Shown here one piece after another: positions 1-9,400 of a stretch of 64,000 nt of DNA. Source of the DNA: Niveibacterium sp. SC-1. GTDB taxonomy: Bacteria > Pseudomonadota > Gammaproteobacteria > Burkholderiales > Rhodocyclaceae. Location: NCBI RefSeq assembly GCF_038235435.1, contig NZ_CP151275.1:2356001-2420000 (forward strand). Direction: 5' to 3'. The position numbers were made by a program, and so were the translations under genes. Below the pieces are notes generated by a model, which saw nothing but the letters and a program-made list of their open reading frames with translations, had not been told where the DNA came from and searched no databases. Position 1 is the first letter of the stretch. Each line of letters opens with the position of its first letter.

Positions 1-1
1 C

Positions 2-520
2 TCACGCCATGCCGGCTGGGTGCGCGACACCCTGCGGCTGATGGCTGAGGAACTGGGCGAGCAGCGCGCAGGCAGCGAAGCGGTCGCGACACGCCTGGCG
101 GACATCCTGGTGATCCAGGCGATCCGTGACTGGATGGAAGGCGAGCCCGCGGGGCAGGGTGGATGGCTTGCGGCCCTGAACGACCGGCAGATCGGCCGCG
201 CCATCGCCGGCATCCATCGCGACCCTTCGCACGCCTGGACGCTGGAGTCGCTCGCCGCGCTCGCCGCAATGTCGCGCACGGCCTTTGCCGAGCGCTTCAA
301 CAGCCTGGTGGGTGTGCCGCCGATGCGCTATCTGGCGCAGTGGCGCATGCAGACCGCAACCCGCCTGCTGCGCGAGACGGACGATCCGCTGGCCCGGATC
401 GCGATGCAGGTCGGCTACGAATCGGAAGCCGCCTTCAGCCGCGCCTTCAAGCGCGAGTTCGGGCATGCGCCCGGCGCCGCGCGGCGAGGATCGCGACAGC
501 CAGAAGAGCCGCTGGCCTAA
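2..520 (+). CDS. AraC-family transcriptional regulator, C-terminal part (5' end outside window)
   Basis: The reading frame is open from the first bases of the window, so the N-terminus, probably a cupin-type sensor domain, is missing. The last ~100 residues hold the two helix-turn-helix motifs of AraC/XylS regulators: the first around SLAALAAMSRTAFAERF, the second around RIAMQVGYESEAAFSRAFKR, then the G-x-x-P-x-x-x-R ending (GHAPGAARR). The stop overlaps by a few bases the stop of the convergent lysozyme-inhibitor-like gene. Members of this family activate nearby catabolic or stress genes; the target is not visible here. The GTG at position 20 is in frame but is not a convincing start because the frame continues upstream. 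Confidence 0.88.
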   Translation, partial: SRHAGWVRDTLRLMAEELGEQRAGSEAVATRLADILVIQAIRDWMEGEPAGQGGWLAALNDRQIGRAIAGIHRDPSHAWTLESLAALAAMSRTAFAERFNSLVGVPPMRYLAQWRMQTATRLLRETDDPLARIAMQVGYESEAAFSRAFKREFGHAPGAARRGSRQPEEPLA

Positions 521-1095
521 AGCGCACGGCAGGTCTGCGGCGTGCCGTTCGCACCCCAGCGGATCATCGCCTCGCCCTGGTGCTCCCAGAGGTTGGCGTT
601 CGGACCTTCGTAGCGGGCCCCGCTGGCGGCCGGGCGCGCGGTCATGAAGATGGTCTCCTTGCCGTGCGTCACCAGGGCCGAGGCCGGCTCGGTCGGGTAG
701 AACGCCGCGTGGAAGACCTTGTTTCCCGGGCAGGTGTAGCGCGCGGCGCCGCTTGGCATCACGAGCTGGTAGCGGGCCTGCAGTTCGGCAATGCGCAATT
801 CGTATCCACGCTGCAGGCAGGCCTGCTGATCGGCCGTCTTCCAGCAATCGCCCTGGCCCTTGATCCAGCCGCGCTCCTCCGCCAGCAGGGTCTTGCGCCC
901 GGGGCCGGAGAGCTGCAGGGCCTGCGCGTACACATCGGCGAGCGTGCGATCCAGGGCGGAGAGGCTTTCGTCGGCGCAGACCATGGCGTCGCCGCTGTCG
1001 GGGCGGGCCTTGCTGCAGTCGATCGAAGCGGCGGAAGCCCCCGCGCTGGCGAGAAGCAGGCTGAGCATGAGCGGATGCGAGAGAGCTGGACGCAC
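517..1095 (-). CDS. Periplasmic lysozyme-inhibitor-like protein with LprI-like and MliC-like domains
   Basis: 192 residues. An N-terminal signal peptide (hydrophobic stretch LMLSLLLASAGASA) is followed by an LprI/DUF1311-like segment with paired cysteines, ending in a region that counts off short helices (LDRTLADVYAQAL, ERGWIKGQGDCW). The C-terminal ~75 residues match the MliC fold: YTCPG near the start, an A-x-Y strand, the SGARYEGPN motif and a terminal cysteine. Both families inhibit c-type lysozymes from the periplasm or outer membrane, protecting peptidoglycan. No lipobox is visible, so it is probably soluble. It converges on the AraC-type gene, with the two stop codons overlapping. Confidence 0.82.
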   Translation of the reverse strand: MRPALSHPLMLSLLLASAGASAASIDCSKARPDSGDAMVCADESLSALDRTLADVYAQALQLSGPGRKTLLAEERGWIKGQGDCWKTADQQACLQRGYELRIAELQARYQLVMPSGAARYTCPGNKVFHAAFYPTEPASALVTHGKETIFMTARPAASGARYEGPNANLWEHQGEAMIRWGANGTPQTCRAL

Positions 1096-1328
1096 TGAGT
1101 GACTCCTGATCGGATTCGGGTGCGGGCAGGATAACCCCGTGTGGGCCGACCGGCGCGGCGTGCGGCGTGATGACGATGTGTGCCGCGGGCAAGCGACGAG
1201 TGCCGCACGGCTTCCTTGCAGGGCATCGTCACCAATCCGACACTCGCGTGTTGTATCGATGCTGCCTGTCGGGGCGCTTGCTGTCTCCCGGCTAACCTAG
1301 GGGCTTACCTGCCCCAAGGAGATCGATC

Positions 1329-2132
1329 TTGAGCCAAGCCAGCTTTGCCGCCGCGGTCAGTCCCGCGGCCGCCACCACGATCCATACCGACGAGGAAGGC
1401 GTCGTCGCCAGGGACGTGACGATTCCTTCCGGGGATGCGCAGCTCCCCGCCTACGAGGCGCGGCCGGCCGCCAGTGGGCGGTTCCCGATCGTGCTGGTGA
1501 TCCAGGAGATCTTCGGCGTGCATGAGCACATCCGTGACGTCGCCCGCCGTTTCGCCAAGCTCGGCTACCACGCCATCGCGCCCGAGCTCTACTTCCGCCA
1601 GGGCGATCCGCGCACGGCGCCGGACTTCGACACGCTGCGGCGCGAGATCGTGAACAAGGTGCCGGATGCGCAGGTGCTCTCCGACCTCTCGGCCACGCTG
1701 GACTGGGCGATCGTCCAAGGCAGTGACGGCGAACGCGCGGGCGTCACCGGCTTTTGCTGGGGCGGACGCATCACCTGGTTGCTGGCCGCGAGCGAGCCGC
1801 GCCTCAGGGCCGCTGTAGCGTGGTACGGCAAGCTGGAGGGAGAGGCCTATCCGACCACGCCGCGGTATCCGATCGATGTCGTCGGCGAGCTGCGCGTGCC
1901 GGTCCTCGGACTGTACGGCGAGGCCGATGCGGGCATTCCTGCCGAATCGCTCGCGCGCTTCCGCGCCGCGCTCGCGGCAGACCCACGTGCGCAGCTGGTG
2001 ACCTATCCGGACGCGCCGCATGCCTTCTTCGCGGACTACCGCCCGAGTTATCGCGAGGCGGCGGCGCGGGACGGATGGCAGCGGACGCTCGCGTGGTTCG
2101 TGGCGCACGGCGTCGTGCCGGGCGAGCGCTAG
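1329..2132 (+). CDS. Dienelactone hydrolase family protein
   Basis: 267 residues of alpha/beta-hydrolase fold. The catalytic triad is visible: nucleophile Cys143 in GFCWGG, Asp200 in YGEAD, His231 in APHAFF. The conserved glutamate near residue 60 (QEIFG) is also present. Family members open dienelactone in chlorocatechol degradation, but many homologues act on other esters. The start is a TTG chosen because AAGGAG lies at 1316-1321, seven bases upstream. No ring-cleavage operon surrounds it, although an intradiol-dioxygenase-like gene follows. The unusual Ala-rich N-terminal 20 residues might be a short extension, not clearly a signal peptide. Confidence 0.88.
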   Translation: MSQASFAAAVSPAAATTIHTDEEGVVARDVTIPSGDAQLPAYEARPAASGRFPIVLVIQEIFGVHEHIRDVARRFAKLGYHAIAPELYFRQGDPRTAPDFDTLRREIVNKVPDAQVLSDLSATLDWAIVQGSDGERAGVTGFCWGGRITWLLAASEPRLRAAVAWYGKLEGEAYPTTPRYPIDVVGELRVPVLGLYGEADAGIPAESLARFRAALAADPRAQLVTYPDAPHAFFADYRPSYREAAARDGWQRTLAWFVAHGVVPGER

Positions 2133-2195
2133 CGCCTGTCCTCGGCCACGCCGCCGCAGGTGTTCGCGGCGCATCTGTTTCCGGGCCGAAAAGTC

Positions 2196-2213
2196 TGTGT
2201 CGGGACTGACACA
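2196..2213. promoter_or_regulatory. Inverted repeat TGTGTC/GACACA upstream of the dioxygenase-like gene
   Basis: TGTGTC and GACACA are separated by six bases, with flanking AGT/ACT that partly extends the symmetry. It sits about 80 bases before the dioxygenase-like start codon. It could be an operator or a weak hairpin; there is no T-tract, so a terminator is unlikely. Confidence 0.3.
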
Positions 2214-2293
2214 AACTGGCTAAGCGGGGGACAAGGGCGGGCGCTTCAATGCCCCCACCCGAGCGGCAACGCTCCCGACAGAGGAACACAAGG

Positions 2294-3199
2294 ATGCGCA
2301 TACGAATCGCGCCGCGGATCGCGGCCGCATGGCCGGATGACGAGAGGCACGACGGCCTGGCGCTGGCGCGCGACCTGCAGGCGTTGGCCGAGCAGAGAGT
2401 GCGCCGACGCACGCTCGGCTGGCTGCTGGGCGCGGGCGCAGCGGGTCTCCTGGGCTGCGGTGGTTCCGGCGCTGAGGACAGCGCGAATGCAGCTACGACG
2501 GGGTCAAGCGGCAGTACCGACACGGGCAGTACAAGCAGCACCAGCGCAAGCTGCGTGGCCGTGCCGCAGGAAACTGCCGGCCCCTATCCGGGCGACGGCT
2601 CCAATCTCTCGCGCGGCACCGTCGCCAATGCGCTGAACCTGTCGGGCGTCGCGCGCAGCGACATCCGCGCAAGCTTTGCCGGCGCCACGGGGGTCGCGCA
2701 GGGCGTACCGATGACCGTGACGCTGCAACTCGTCGACAGCAACAGCAGCTGCGCCGATCTGGCGGGCTACGCGGTGTATCTGTGGCACTGCGACCGCGAT
2801 GGCGACTACTCGATGTACTCGGCCAACGTCACCTCGGAGAACTATCTGCGCGGCGTTCAGGTGAGCGACGCGAACGGGCAGGTCAGCTTCACCACGATTT
2901 TCCCCGGCTGCTATTCCGGCCGCATGCCGCACATGCACTTCGAGGTCTTCCGCAGCGCCGCCGCGGCCACCGCCGGCGCCAACGCGCTCAGGACTTCGCA
3001 GCTCGCATTCCCAACCGATGTCTGCAGCACGGTCTATGACACGGCCAGCGGCTATGGCGCGAGCGTGCGCAACTTCGCAGCCATCAGCTTCGCGACCGAC
3101 AACGTCTTCAGCGATGGCGTCTCGACCCAGCTGGCCACCGTCACCGGAAGTGTGAGCGCCGGCTACGCGGCGGCGCTGACCGTCGGCCTCCCGGCCTGA
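2294..3199 (+). CDS. Exported intradiol ring-cleavage dioxygenase-like protein, probable lipoprotein
   Basis: 301 residues from the ATG preceded by AGAGGA at 2280-2285. The N-terminus has a cytoplasmic-looking 35-residue leader, then RRR at about 37-39, a hydrophobic stretch and a lipobox LLGC (Cys55). This suggests Tat-type export and lipidation. A Ser/Thr/Gly-rich linker leads to the intradiol dioxygenase beta-sandwich. Candidate iron ligands are Tyr162 (VYLWH), Tyr207 (GCYSGR) and the His213-x-His215 pair. Intradiol enzymes normally cleave catechols in the cytoplasm; exported members are known as a family but their substrates are poorly defined. It is followed after 77 bases by a two-component pair in the same direction. 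Confidence 0.8.
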   Translation: MRIRIAPRIAAAWPDDERHDGLALARDLQALAEQRVRRRTLGWLLGAGAAGLLGCGGSGAEDSANAATTGSSGSTDTGSTSSTSASCVAVPQETAGPYPGDGSNLSRGTVANALNLSGVARSDIRASFAGATGVAQGVPMTVTLQLVDSNSSCADLAGYAVYLWHCDRDGDYSMYSANVTSENYLRGVQVSDANGQVSFTTIFPGCYSGRMPHMHFEVFRSAAAATAGANALRTSQLAFPTDVCSTVYDTASGYGASVRNFAAISFATDNVFSDGVSTQLATVTGSVSAGYAAALTVGLPA

Positions 3200-3276
3200 T
3201 CGCCATGAGCGTCCTGCCGCCTGGTGTAAGGTTCGGGAGCACACCGAATCTGGTGTGGCCCCTGAGGGAGGAGTCG

Positions 3277-3981
3277 ATGATCCGCTGCCTGGTGGTGGAC
3301 GACGACAGCGAGATCCGTTCGTCCGTGCGGGACTTCCTGCAGCGCTTCGGCATGAGCGTGCAGACCGCCGCGGATGGCGCAGAGATGCGCAGACAGATGC
3401 AGGGCACGAGCTTCGACGTGGTGATCCTGGACCTGATGCTGCCCGACGAGAACGGCCTGGAGCTGTGCAAGTGGGTGCAGGACACGTCAGGCACGCCGGT
3501 CATCATGCTTACCGCACATGGCGATCCGATCAGCCGGGTGATCGGCTTGGAGGTCGGCGCGGATGACTACCTTGGCAAGCCCTTCGAGCCGCGCGAGCTG
3601 GTCGCGCGCATCCATGCGATCCGCCGGCGGGTTGCGCGTGGCGAAGAGGCCCGTGACGCGCTGCAGCGCGGCGCGGGATTCCGCGGCTGGCGATTCGACC
3701 GCACGCTGCGCCAGCTCGTCTCGCCGGAGCAGGTGGTGGTCGCGCTCTCGAACGCGGAGTACCGGCTGCTGTGCGCCTTCGTTGATCGACCAGGCCGGGT
3801 GCTCAGTCGCGATCAGCTCATCGATCTCACGCGCGCGGCCGGAGTCGATGTGAACGATCGCAGCATCGACCTGACCGTGTCGCGCCTGCGCCAGAAGCTG
3901 GGCGACTCGCCCAAGGAGCCCGGCTTGATCCGCACCGTGCGCGGCGAAGGCTACGTCTTCGACGTCGAGGTCGAACCATGA
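3277..3981 (+). CDS. OmpR/PhoB-type DNA-binding response regulator
   Basis: 234 residues. The receiver domain has the acidic pair at residues 8-10, phospho-acceptor Asp52 (LDLMLPDENG) and Lys101 (LGKPF). The C-terminal winged helix occupies roughly residues 135-230 and ends with the typical VRGEGYVF motif. An in-frame start lies 72 bases upstream, but this ATG is preferred because GGGAGGAG precedes it and the receiver begins immediately. The stop overlaps the kinase start in an ATGA, so the two are translationally coupled. Members control membrane and stress genes; the regulon cannot be read here. Confidence 0.94.
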   Translation: MIRCLVVDDDSEIRSSVRDFLQRFGMSVQTAADGAEMRRQMQGTSFDVVILDLMLPDENGLELCKWVQDTSGTPVIMLTAHGDPISRVIGLEVGADDYLGKPFEPRELVARIHAIRRRVARGEEARDALQRGAGFRGWRFDRTLRQLVSPEQVVVALSNAEYRLLCAFVDRPGRVLSRDQLIDLTRAAGVDVNDRSIDLTVSRLRQKLGDSPKEPGLIRTVRGEGYVFDVEVEP

Positions 3982-5174
3982 GGGCAGGGTTGCGCCGTCT
4001 CGTTGCAGACACGCTCTCCAAACGCCTTTTCCTCCTGATGTGGGCGACGCTGGTCGTCAGCCATATCCTGGGGGTGGCCTCGGTACGCTGGCTGCATGGC
4101 GATACGCAGATCATGGAGGGGCCGCCCGGCGCCGTGCATATGCCGGTCATGCCCTCCCTGCCCCCCACGCCGGGACTCAACCCGCTGCCGGGGCCCGACG
4201 AAGCGGGCCAGCCGCCCGGCAGCGAGGGGCCCGGACCGCGGGAATTCGAGGGCATGGCGCCGCCCGGGATGCGCGAGGCGCCGCATCCCTTCGGGCATGG
4301 ATTCGGCACGCGCGAGCTCCTGCTCGATTACGGGGTTCGGCTCATCGTCATGGCCATCGCCGCCTGGTTCGCTTCGCGCTGGCTGGCGGCCCCGGTGCGG
4401 CGGCTGGTCGAGGCTTCGCGTCAGCTCGGATCCGCGATCGAGCGCGAGGGCGACCTACCCATGCTCGACGAGGCGCATGGCACGCATGAGGTGCGCGAGG
4501 CGGCCCAGGTCTTCAACAGCATGGCGCGCCAGCTGCGGACCCAGTTCGCCGAACGCGGCCTCATGATCGCGGCGATCTCGCATGACCTGCGCACGCCGCT
4601 CACGCGCCTGCGCATGCGGCTCGAATCGATCGACGGCCACGAAGCCCTGCTCGAGCGCTCCGCCGCGGACATCCGCGAGATGGACTCGCTCATCGACAGT
4701 GTGCTGACCGTGTTCCGGCGCGCAGGCATGGCCGAGCCGCCGCGTGACACGGACATTGCGGCCCTGTTGCAATCCATGGTGGACGACCTTGCCGAGCAGA
4801 AGCAGGCGGTCAGCTTCAGCGGCACGCCTGCGGTCGCGAAAGTGCAGGCGAACGCCCTGCGCCGCGTCGCCGGCAATCTCATCAACAACGCCCTGCGCTA
4901 CGGCGGGCAGGCCGTGGTGACGGTGGGTCGCGAGGGCGACGAGGTCAGTATCGTTGTCGAGGACGAGGGACCTGGCATCCCGGAAGAGCAGCTCGAATCG
5001 GTGTTCCAGCCCTTCTACCGGATCGAGGGTTCGCGCAACCGCGGTACGGGCGGGACTGGCCTCGGGCTCTACATCGCACGCGATCTGATACAGCGCCAGG
5101 GAGGCAGCCTGCGGCTTTCGAACCGGCCAGCCGGCGGCCTGCGTGCCGAGCTGCGCCTGCCGGCGGGACGCTGA
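3978..5174 (+). CDS. EnvZ-type sensor histidine kinase
   Basis: 398 residues. A first membrane segment (about 17-36) and a second (about 117-138) enclose a ~80-residue periplasmic loop very rich in Pro and Gly. A HAMP linker follows, then the dimerisation helix with His202 in ISHDLRTPLTR. The ATP-binding domain carries the N-box (NLINNALRYGG), DEGPGIP and TGLGLYIAR. It would autophosphorylate and pass phosphate to the regulator encoded just upstream, with which it overlaps by four bases. The Pro/Gly-rich sensor loop is not a recognised ligand domain, so the signal is unknown. Confidence 0.94.
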   Translation: MRAGLRRLVADTLSKRLFLLMWATLVVSHILGVASVRWLHGDTQIMEGPPGAVHMPVMPSLPPTPGLNPLPGPDEAGQPPGSEGPGPREFEGMAPPGMREAPHPFGHGFGTRELLLDYGVRLIVMAIAAWFASRWLAAPVRRLVEASRQLGSAIEREGDLPMLDEAHGTHEVREAAQVFNSMARQLRTQFAERGLMIAAISHDLRTPLTRLRMRLESIDGHEALLERSAADIREMDSLIDSVLTVFRRAGMAEPPRDTDIAALLQSMVDDLAEQKQAVSFSGTPAVAKVQANALRRVAGNLINNALRYGGQAVVTVGREGDEVSIVVEDEGPGIPEEQLESVFQPFYRIEGSRNRGTGGTGLGLYIARDLIQRQGGSLRLSNRPAGGLRAELRLPAGR

Positions 5175-5231
5175 AGCGGCGGCGATGCCGTCCGCATAGG
5201 CCTGCCTCGCCGACCCTGCAGCCGGGGCGCG

Positions 5232-6206
5232 TCAGAAGCTGACCGCAATCCCCAGCGAGGTACCCGACACATCGTCGCCGACCATGTAGCGCAGAACAAA
5301 GCGTGTACGGGTGATGAAGACCGGATACGCGCTCGAATCGAACTCGATGCCGGCGCCAAAGGAGTTCAGTCGTACGAAGCCGAGCGCGCCGCGCTGGTCG
5401 CCGAAGAACTCGGAATGGGCGTATTCCAGCACGTAGCGGAAAGGGCGGTCGAACATCGTGAGGCCGGTAGGCGCGCGGTAACGCGACCACAGGTTGAGGG
5501 TCTGCGAATCGGCCGAACCCTTGACCACATCGGCCGAGGCGCCGTAGCTGTCCAGATGGACGGCCGTCAGGCGCAGTTCCACATCGATCTCGTGCTCGGG
5601 ACGGTAGTGCTCGTAGTCGAGCATCAGCGAACCGCCATAACCGATGGCATCGAGCCGTCCTCCGTCGAGAAACTGGATCTCGCGGTCGCGCCTGTGAGCA
5701 AACAGGGTAGCCGCGACCGCTGCGTCGCTGCTCACCCGGCCCAGCGCGAAGTTCAGGATGGGCCGGAACTTCAGCTCGTCGGCGATGGGGAAATCCCAGC
5801 CCACGCCGAGCGAGCCGGCCAGACAGTTCCATTTGGTCGGAATGCGGTTGGACTCGGTGCCGTCACTGGCCACGAAGGTCGGGTCGTAGCGGCTCGCCGC
5901 GATGCCGCCTTCCAGGTAAAGCGGTGTGCTCTGGCTGATCGTGAAGCCGCCGGCGAACTGCGTCATCGACAGGTCGGGATTGCCGGTGGCGGCATTGGTG
6001 ATCGAGAGCGAGCTGGTCGTCAGATCCGGCACGACGGCATAGCTCATGAGCGCGAGCACCCCGTCGGCATTCTTCCTCACGTCGTCGCCGTTGATGCGTA
6101 GCACCCGCTGTTGCGCGAGCGTCGTCAGGGGCATCAGCCCCAGCGCAAGCAAGGCCAGCATCCGCAGGCTTTCCCGCGTGCGGCGCGTGCGTTCTTTTTC
6201 TTGCAT
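5232..6206 (-). CDS. Solitary outer-membrane beta-barrel protein (autotransporter-barrel-like)
   Basis: 324 residues with a signal peptide (hydrophobic LALLALGLMPLTTLAQ). The remainder alternates polar and hydrophobic residues as in transmembrane strands and ends in a C-terminal phenylalanine (GIAVSF), the usual barrel signature recognised by the BAM machinery. The overall pattern resembles the 'solitary' autotransporter-like barrel family, which lacks a passenger domain; this assignment is from pattern only. The ATG at 6206 is chosen because GGGGAG lies just upstream on the minus strand; the frame is open further upstream but without a signal peptide. The gene is convergent with the kinase. 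Confidence 0.72.
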   Translation of the reverse strand: MQEKERTRRTRESLRMLALLALGLMPLTTLAQQRVLRINGDDVRKNADGVLALMSYAVVPDLTTSSLSITNAATGNPDLSMTQFAGGFTISQSTPLYLEGGIAASRYDPTFVASDGTESNRIPTKWNCLAGSLGVGWDFPIADELKFRPILNFALGRVSSDAAVAATLFAHRRDREIQFLDGGRLDAIGYGGSLMLDYEHYRPEHEIDVELRLTAVHLDSYGASADVVKGSADSQTLNLWSRYRAPTGLTMFDRPFRYVLEYAHSEFFGDQRGALGFVRLNSFGAGIEFDSSAYPVFITRTRFVLRYMVGDDVSGTSLGIAVSF

Positions 6207-6472
6207 GGAAGATCTCCCCGCATCCAGAGCAGGGCGGCTGAAAGAACGCCGCCCGCGATCGGCAGCACGCCCGCCGAGTATGGGTACCGAGTATGTCAGC
6301 GGGCAGGAGGGATCGCCAGACGGGCGCCAGGGGCAGTGTGTGTCGTACTGTGGTGTTCGCGACACTTTGCGCGGGCAGGCTTGCGTGGCCGCCGTGGCTA
6401 CGGTTGGCCTGCTTGGGCAAGCGCGCGGCCTGCCGGATCGAGAGGCCAGGGGCGACCGGGAAGTCGCCGGTC

Positions 6473-9400
6473 TCAATACACGTCGCGCAGGTAGCGTTTC
6501 TGCCGCCCCAAGTCCGCGACATAGGCGTCGGCGGCCTCGGCCGTGCGGCCGCCATGGGTTTGCACGAGCGCCTTGAGCGCGGCATCGACGTCCCTGGCCA
6601 TGCGGCTCGCGTCGCCGCAGACATAGAAGTGCGCGCCTTCCTCCAGCCAGCGCCAGAGTTCGGCGCCGTGTTCCTGCATGCGATGCTGGACATAGATCTT
6701 CTCGGACTGGTCACGTGAGAAGGCCGTGGTGAGACGCAGGCTGCCGCCTGTCTGCGCGGCTTCCAGTTCGTCGCGGTAGTAGAAGTCGGTCGCAGCGGAC
6801 TGCTCGCCGAAAAAGAGCCAGTTGCCGCCGCGCGCGCCGCGGGCCTGACGCTCTTGCAGGAAGCCGCGGAAAGGCGCGATACCGGTGCCGGGGCCGACCA
6901 TGATGATCGGGGTGTCGCCGTCGACGGGCACGCGGAAGTGCGCCGAGCGCTGGATGAAGATCGGGACTTCGGCGTTGCCGCAACGGTCTGCCAGGAAGGT
7001 GGAGGAGACCCCGCCGCGGACCTTGCCCTCGCACTGGTAGCGCACCGCGGAGACGGTGAGATGCACCTCGTCCGGATGGCGGCGGGCGCTGGAAGCGATC
7101 GAGTAGAGGCGAGGCTGCATGCGCTTGAGGACGGACAGCCATTCGCTTGCGCAGGCCTGGATCGGATAGGCCTGCAGCAGGTCCACGATCTGCCGACCCC
7201 ACAGCCATTCCCTGAGGCTGGCGTGCGCTTCGGGGGCGAGCAGACGCTGGAGTTCCTCGCTGCCGGAGCGCTCGGCGACGAAACGCAGGACTTCCGGCGT
7301 GATGCGGGCGATCTCGTAGTGGCGCAGCAGCGCGTCGGCGATAGAGAGCTCCGCCTTGTCCTTGACCGTCGCGACGGCCGCGGGAGAGAGCTTGAGTGCG
7401 GCGAGGATGTCGCCGACCAGGGCCGGGCAGTTGCTCGGCCAGACGCCCAGCGCGTCGCCGGCCTCATAGTCGAGACCCGAGCCTTCGAGCGAGAAGGCGA
7501 ACTGGCGGGTGTCCTTCCGCGAGCCTTCGCTATTGAGGCGACGATTGAGGATCAACCGGCTCGCGAAAGGGGTGTTGCGCGAATACCGCGCGGAGGCCGG
7601 CGCTGTGGTCGGAGCAGGGTCCGCCGCGCGGGTGGCGAGTGCCAGCGCAGCTAGCGGTGCGGTCTGCATGGTGGAAACGGGAGCGGGGGCCTTGAGCCGT
7701 GCGAGCACCGTGTCCAGCCAGGCATGGGCGGTGTCCCGGTAGTCGGGCTCGCAATCGGTGCGCGCACAAAGGCGCTTTGCGCCCAGGGTCTCGAGGCGGG
7801 CGTCGAGCTTGCGACCGAAGCCGCAGAACTGGTCGTAGTTCGAATCGCCGAAGGCCAGCACGGCAAATTCCAGCCCGGTGAGGTCGGGTGCCCCTTCGGC
7901 TTGCAGGGCGCCCCAGAAGGCTGCGCCGTTGTCGGGCGGGTCGCCATCGCCGAAGGTGCTGGTCAACAGCAGCACGCGTTTTCTTTCGAGCAGCTCGGCA
8001 GGTTTGAGGCTGTCGAGCGCGGCCACGCTGACGGTGAAGCCCGCTTCGCGCAGACGCTCGGCGCAGCCGGCGGCGAAGTCTTCCGCGTTGCCCGTCTGCG
8101 AGGCCCAGAGGATGCTCAGTGCACCTTGCTTTGAGGAGAATTCCTGCGCGGGAAGCGTGGTTGTCGCGAGCGGCAGGGTCGTGCTGGTCGCCGTGCGCGC
8201 GAAGAGTCCTGCGAGCAGGCCATCCACCAGTACGCGTTTCGACGGGTCCAGCGGGGCGCTGGCGGGCAGGGTCGGAACGCCACCGGTGCGGCGGCCTTCC
8301 TCGCTACCCAGGCCCCAGATGAAGCCCTGGAGGTAGAGCTGCTCCTGCGCCTCCAGCGCCAACGCGGGCGGCGCGCTGAGGCCCAGCAGGCGGGCGAAGG
8401 CATCGATCTGCATCGTGGCGAATTCCTGTTCGGGACGAGTCGATGCGCCGACGTCGGCGCAGGCGAGGACGGCTTCGTCCTCGCGGTCAGGTGGGGCGTC
8501 CGGGATGGGCCGCGCATCGGCCACTCGCGCGAGCGCCACGGCGGCGAACTTGCATTCGGGCTGCAGCGAGATCGGGTCGACCGCATCGCTGGTGACGGCG
8601 TTGATCGTGAGGTCTTCGCCGAACACGTCGTTCCAGTGGAAGGGCGCAAAGCAGTTGCCGGCGCGCACCCGATCGGTGACCACTGCGGGCAGCACGGCCT
8701 TGCCGCGCGGCGAGCTGATCGTGACCCGGTCCTTGTCGCGGATGCCCAGGGCTTGCGCGTCCTCCGGGTTGATCTCGACGAAGGGACCGGGATTGAGCTT
8801 GTTGAGTGTGGCGATCTTCCCGGTCTTGGTCATCGTGTGCCACTGATGCTGCAGGCGGCCGGTGTTGAGCACGAAGGGGAAGTCCGCGCCCGGCATCTCC
8901 GCCGGGTCCATGTGCGGACGGGCGAAGAACACGGCCTTTCCACTGGCCGTCGCGAAGACGATGCGCGGTTGGCTGCCGTCTTCGGCGACGCGCAGCTTCT
9001 GGCTCACGCCATCGTTCAGGTAGCGGACCGGATGGCGGTCGGCCATGTCCTCGGGCGGACAGGGCCACTGCAGCGGGGTCTCGCGCAAGCGCGTAAGGCT
9101 CGCTCCGCGCAGGTCATGGCCGGTCTTGGGGTTCCAGGTGCCGCGGATCTCGTCGAAGACCGCGCTCGCGTCCGTGTAGCTGAAGGCCTCGGCAAAACCC
9201 ATCTCGCAGGCGACGCGGGCGACGATCTGCCAGTCGGCCATCGCTTCGCCCGGTGCTTGCGCCGCCTTCTGCATCAGCGTGAGGTTGCGCTCGGAGTTGA
9301 TCATCACGCCCTCGGCCTCGGCCCACAGCGCGCCGGGCAGGAGTACGTCGGCGTAGGGGTTGGTCTCGGTGTCGAGGAAGGCATCCTGCGTGATCACGAG

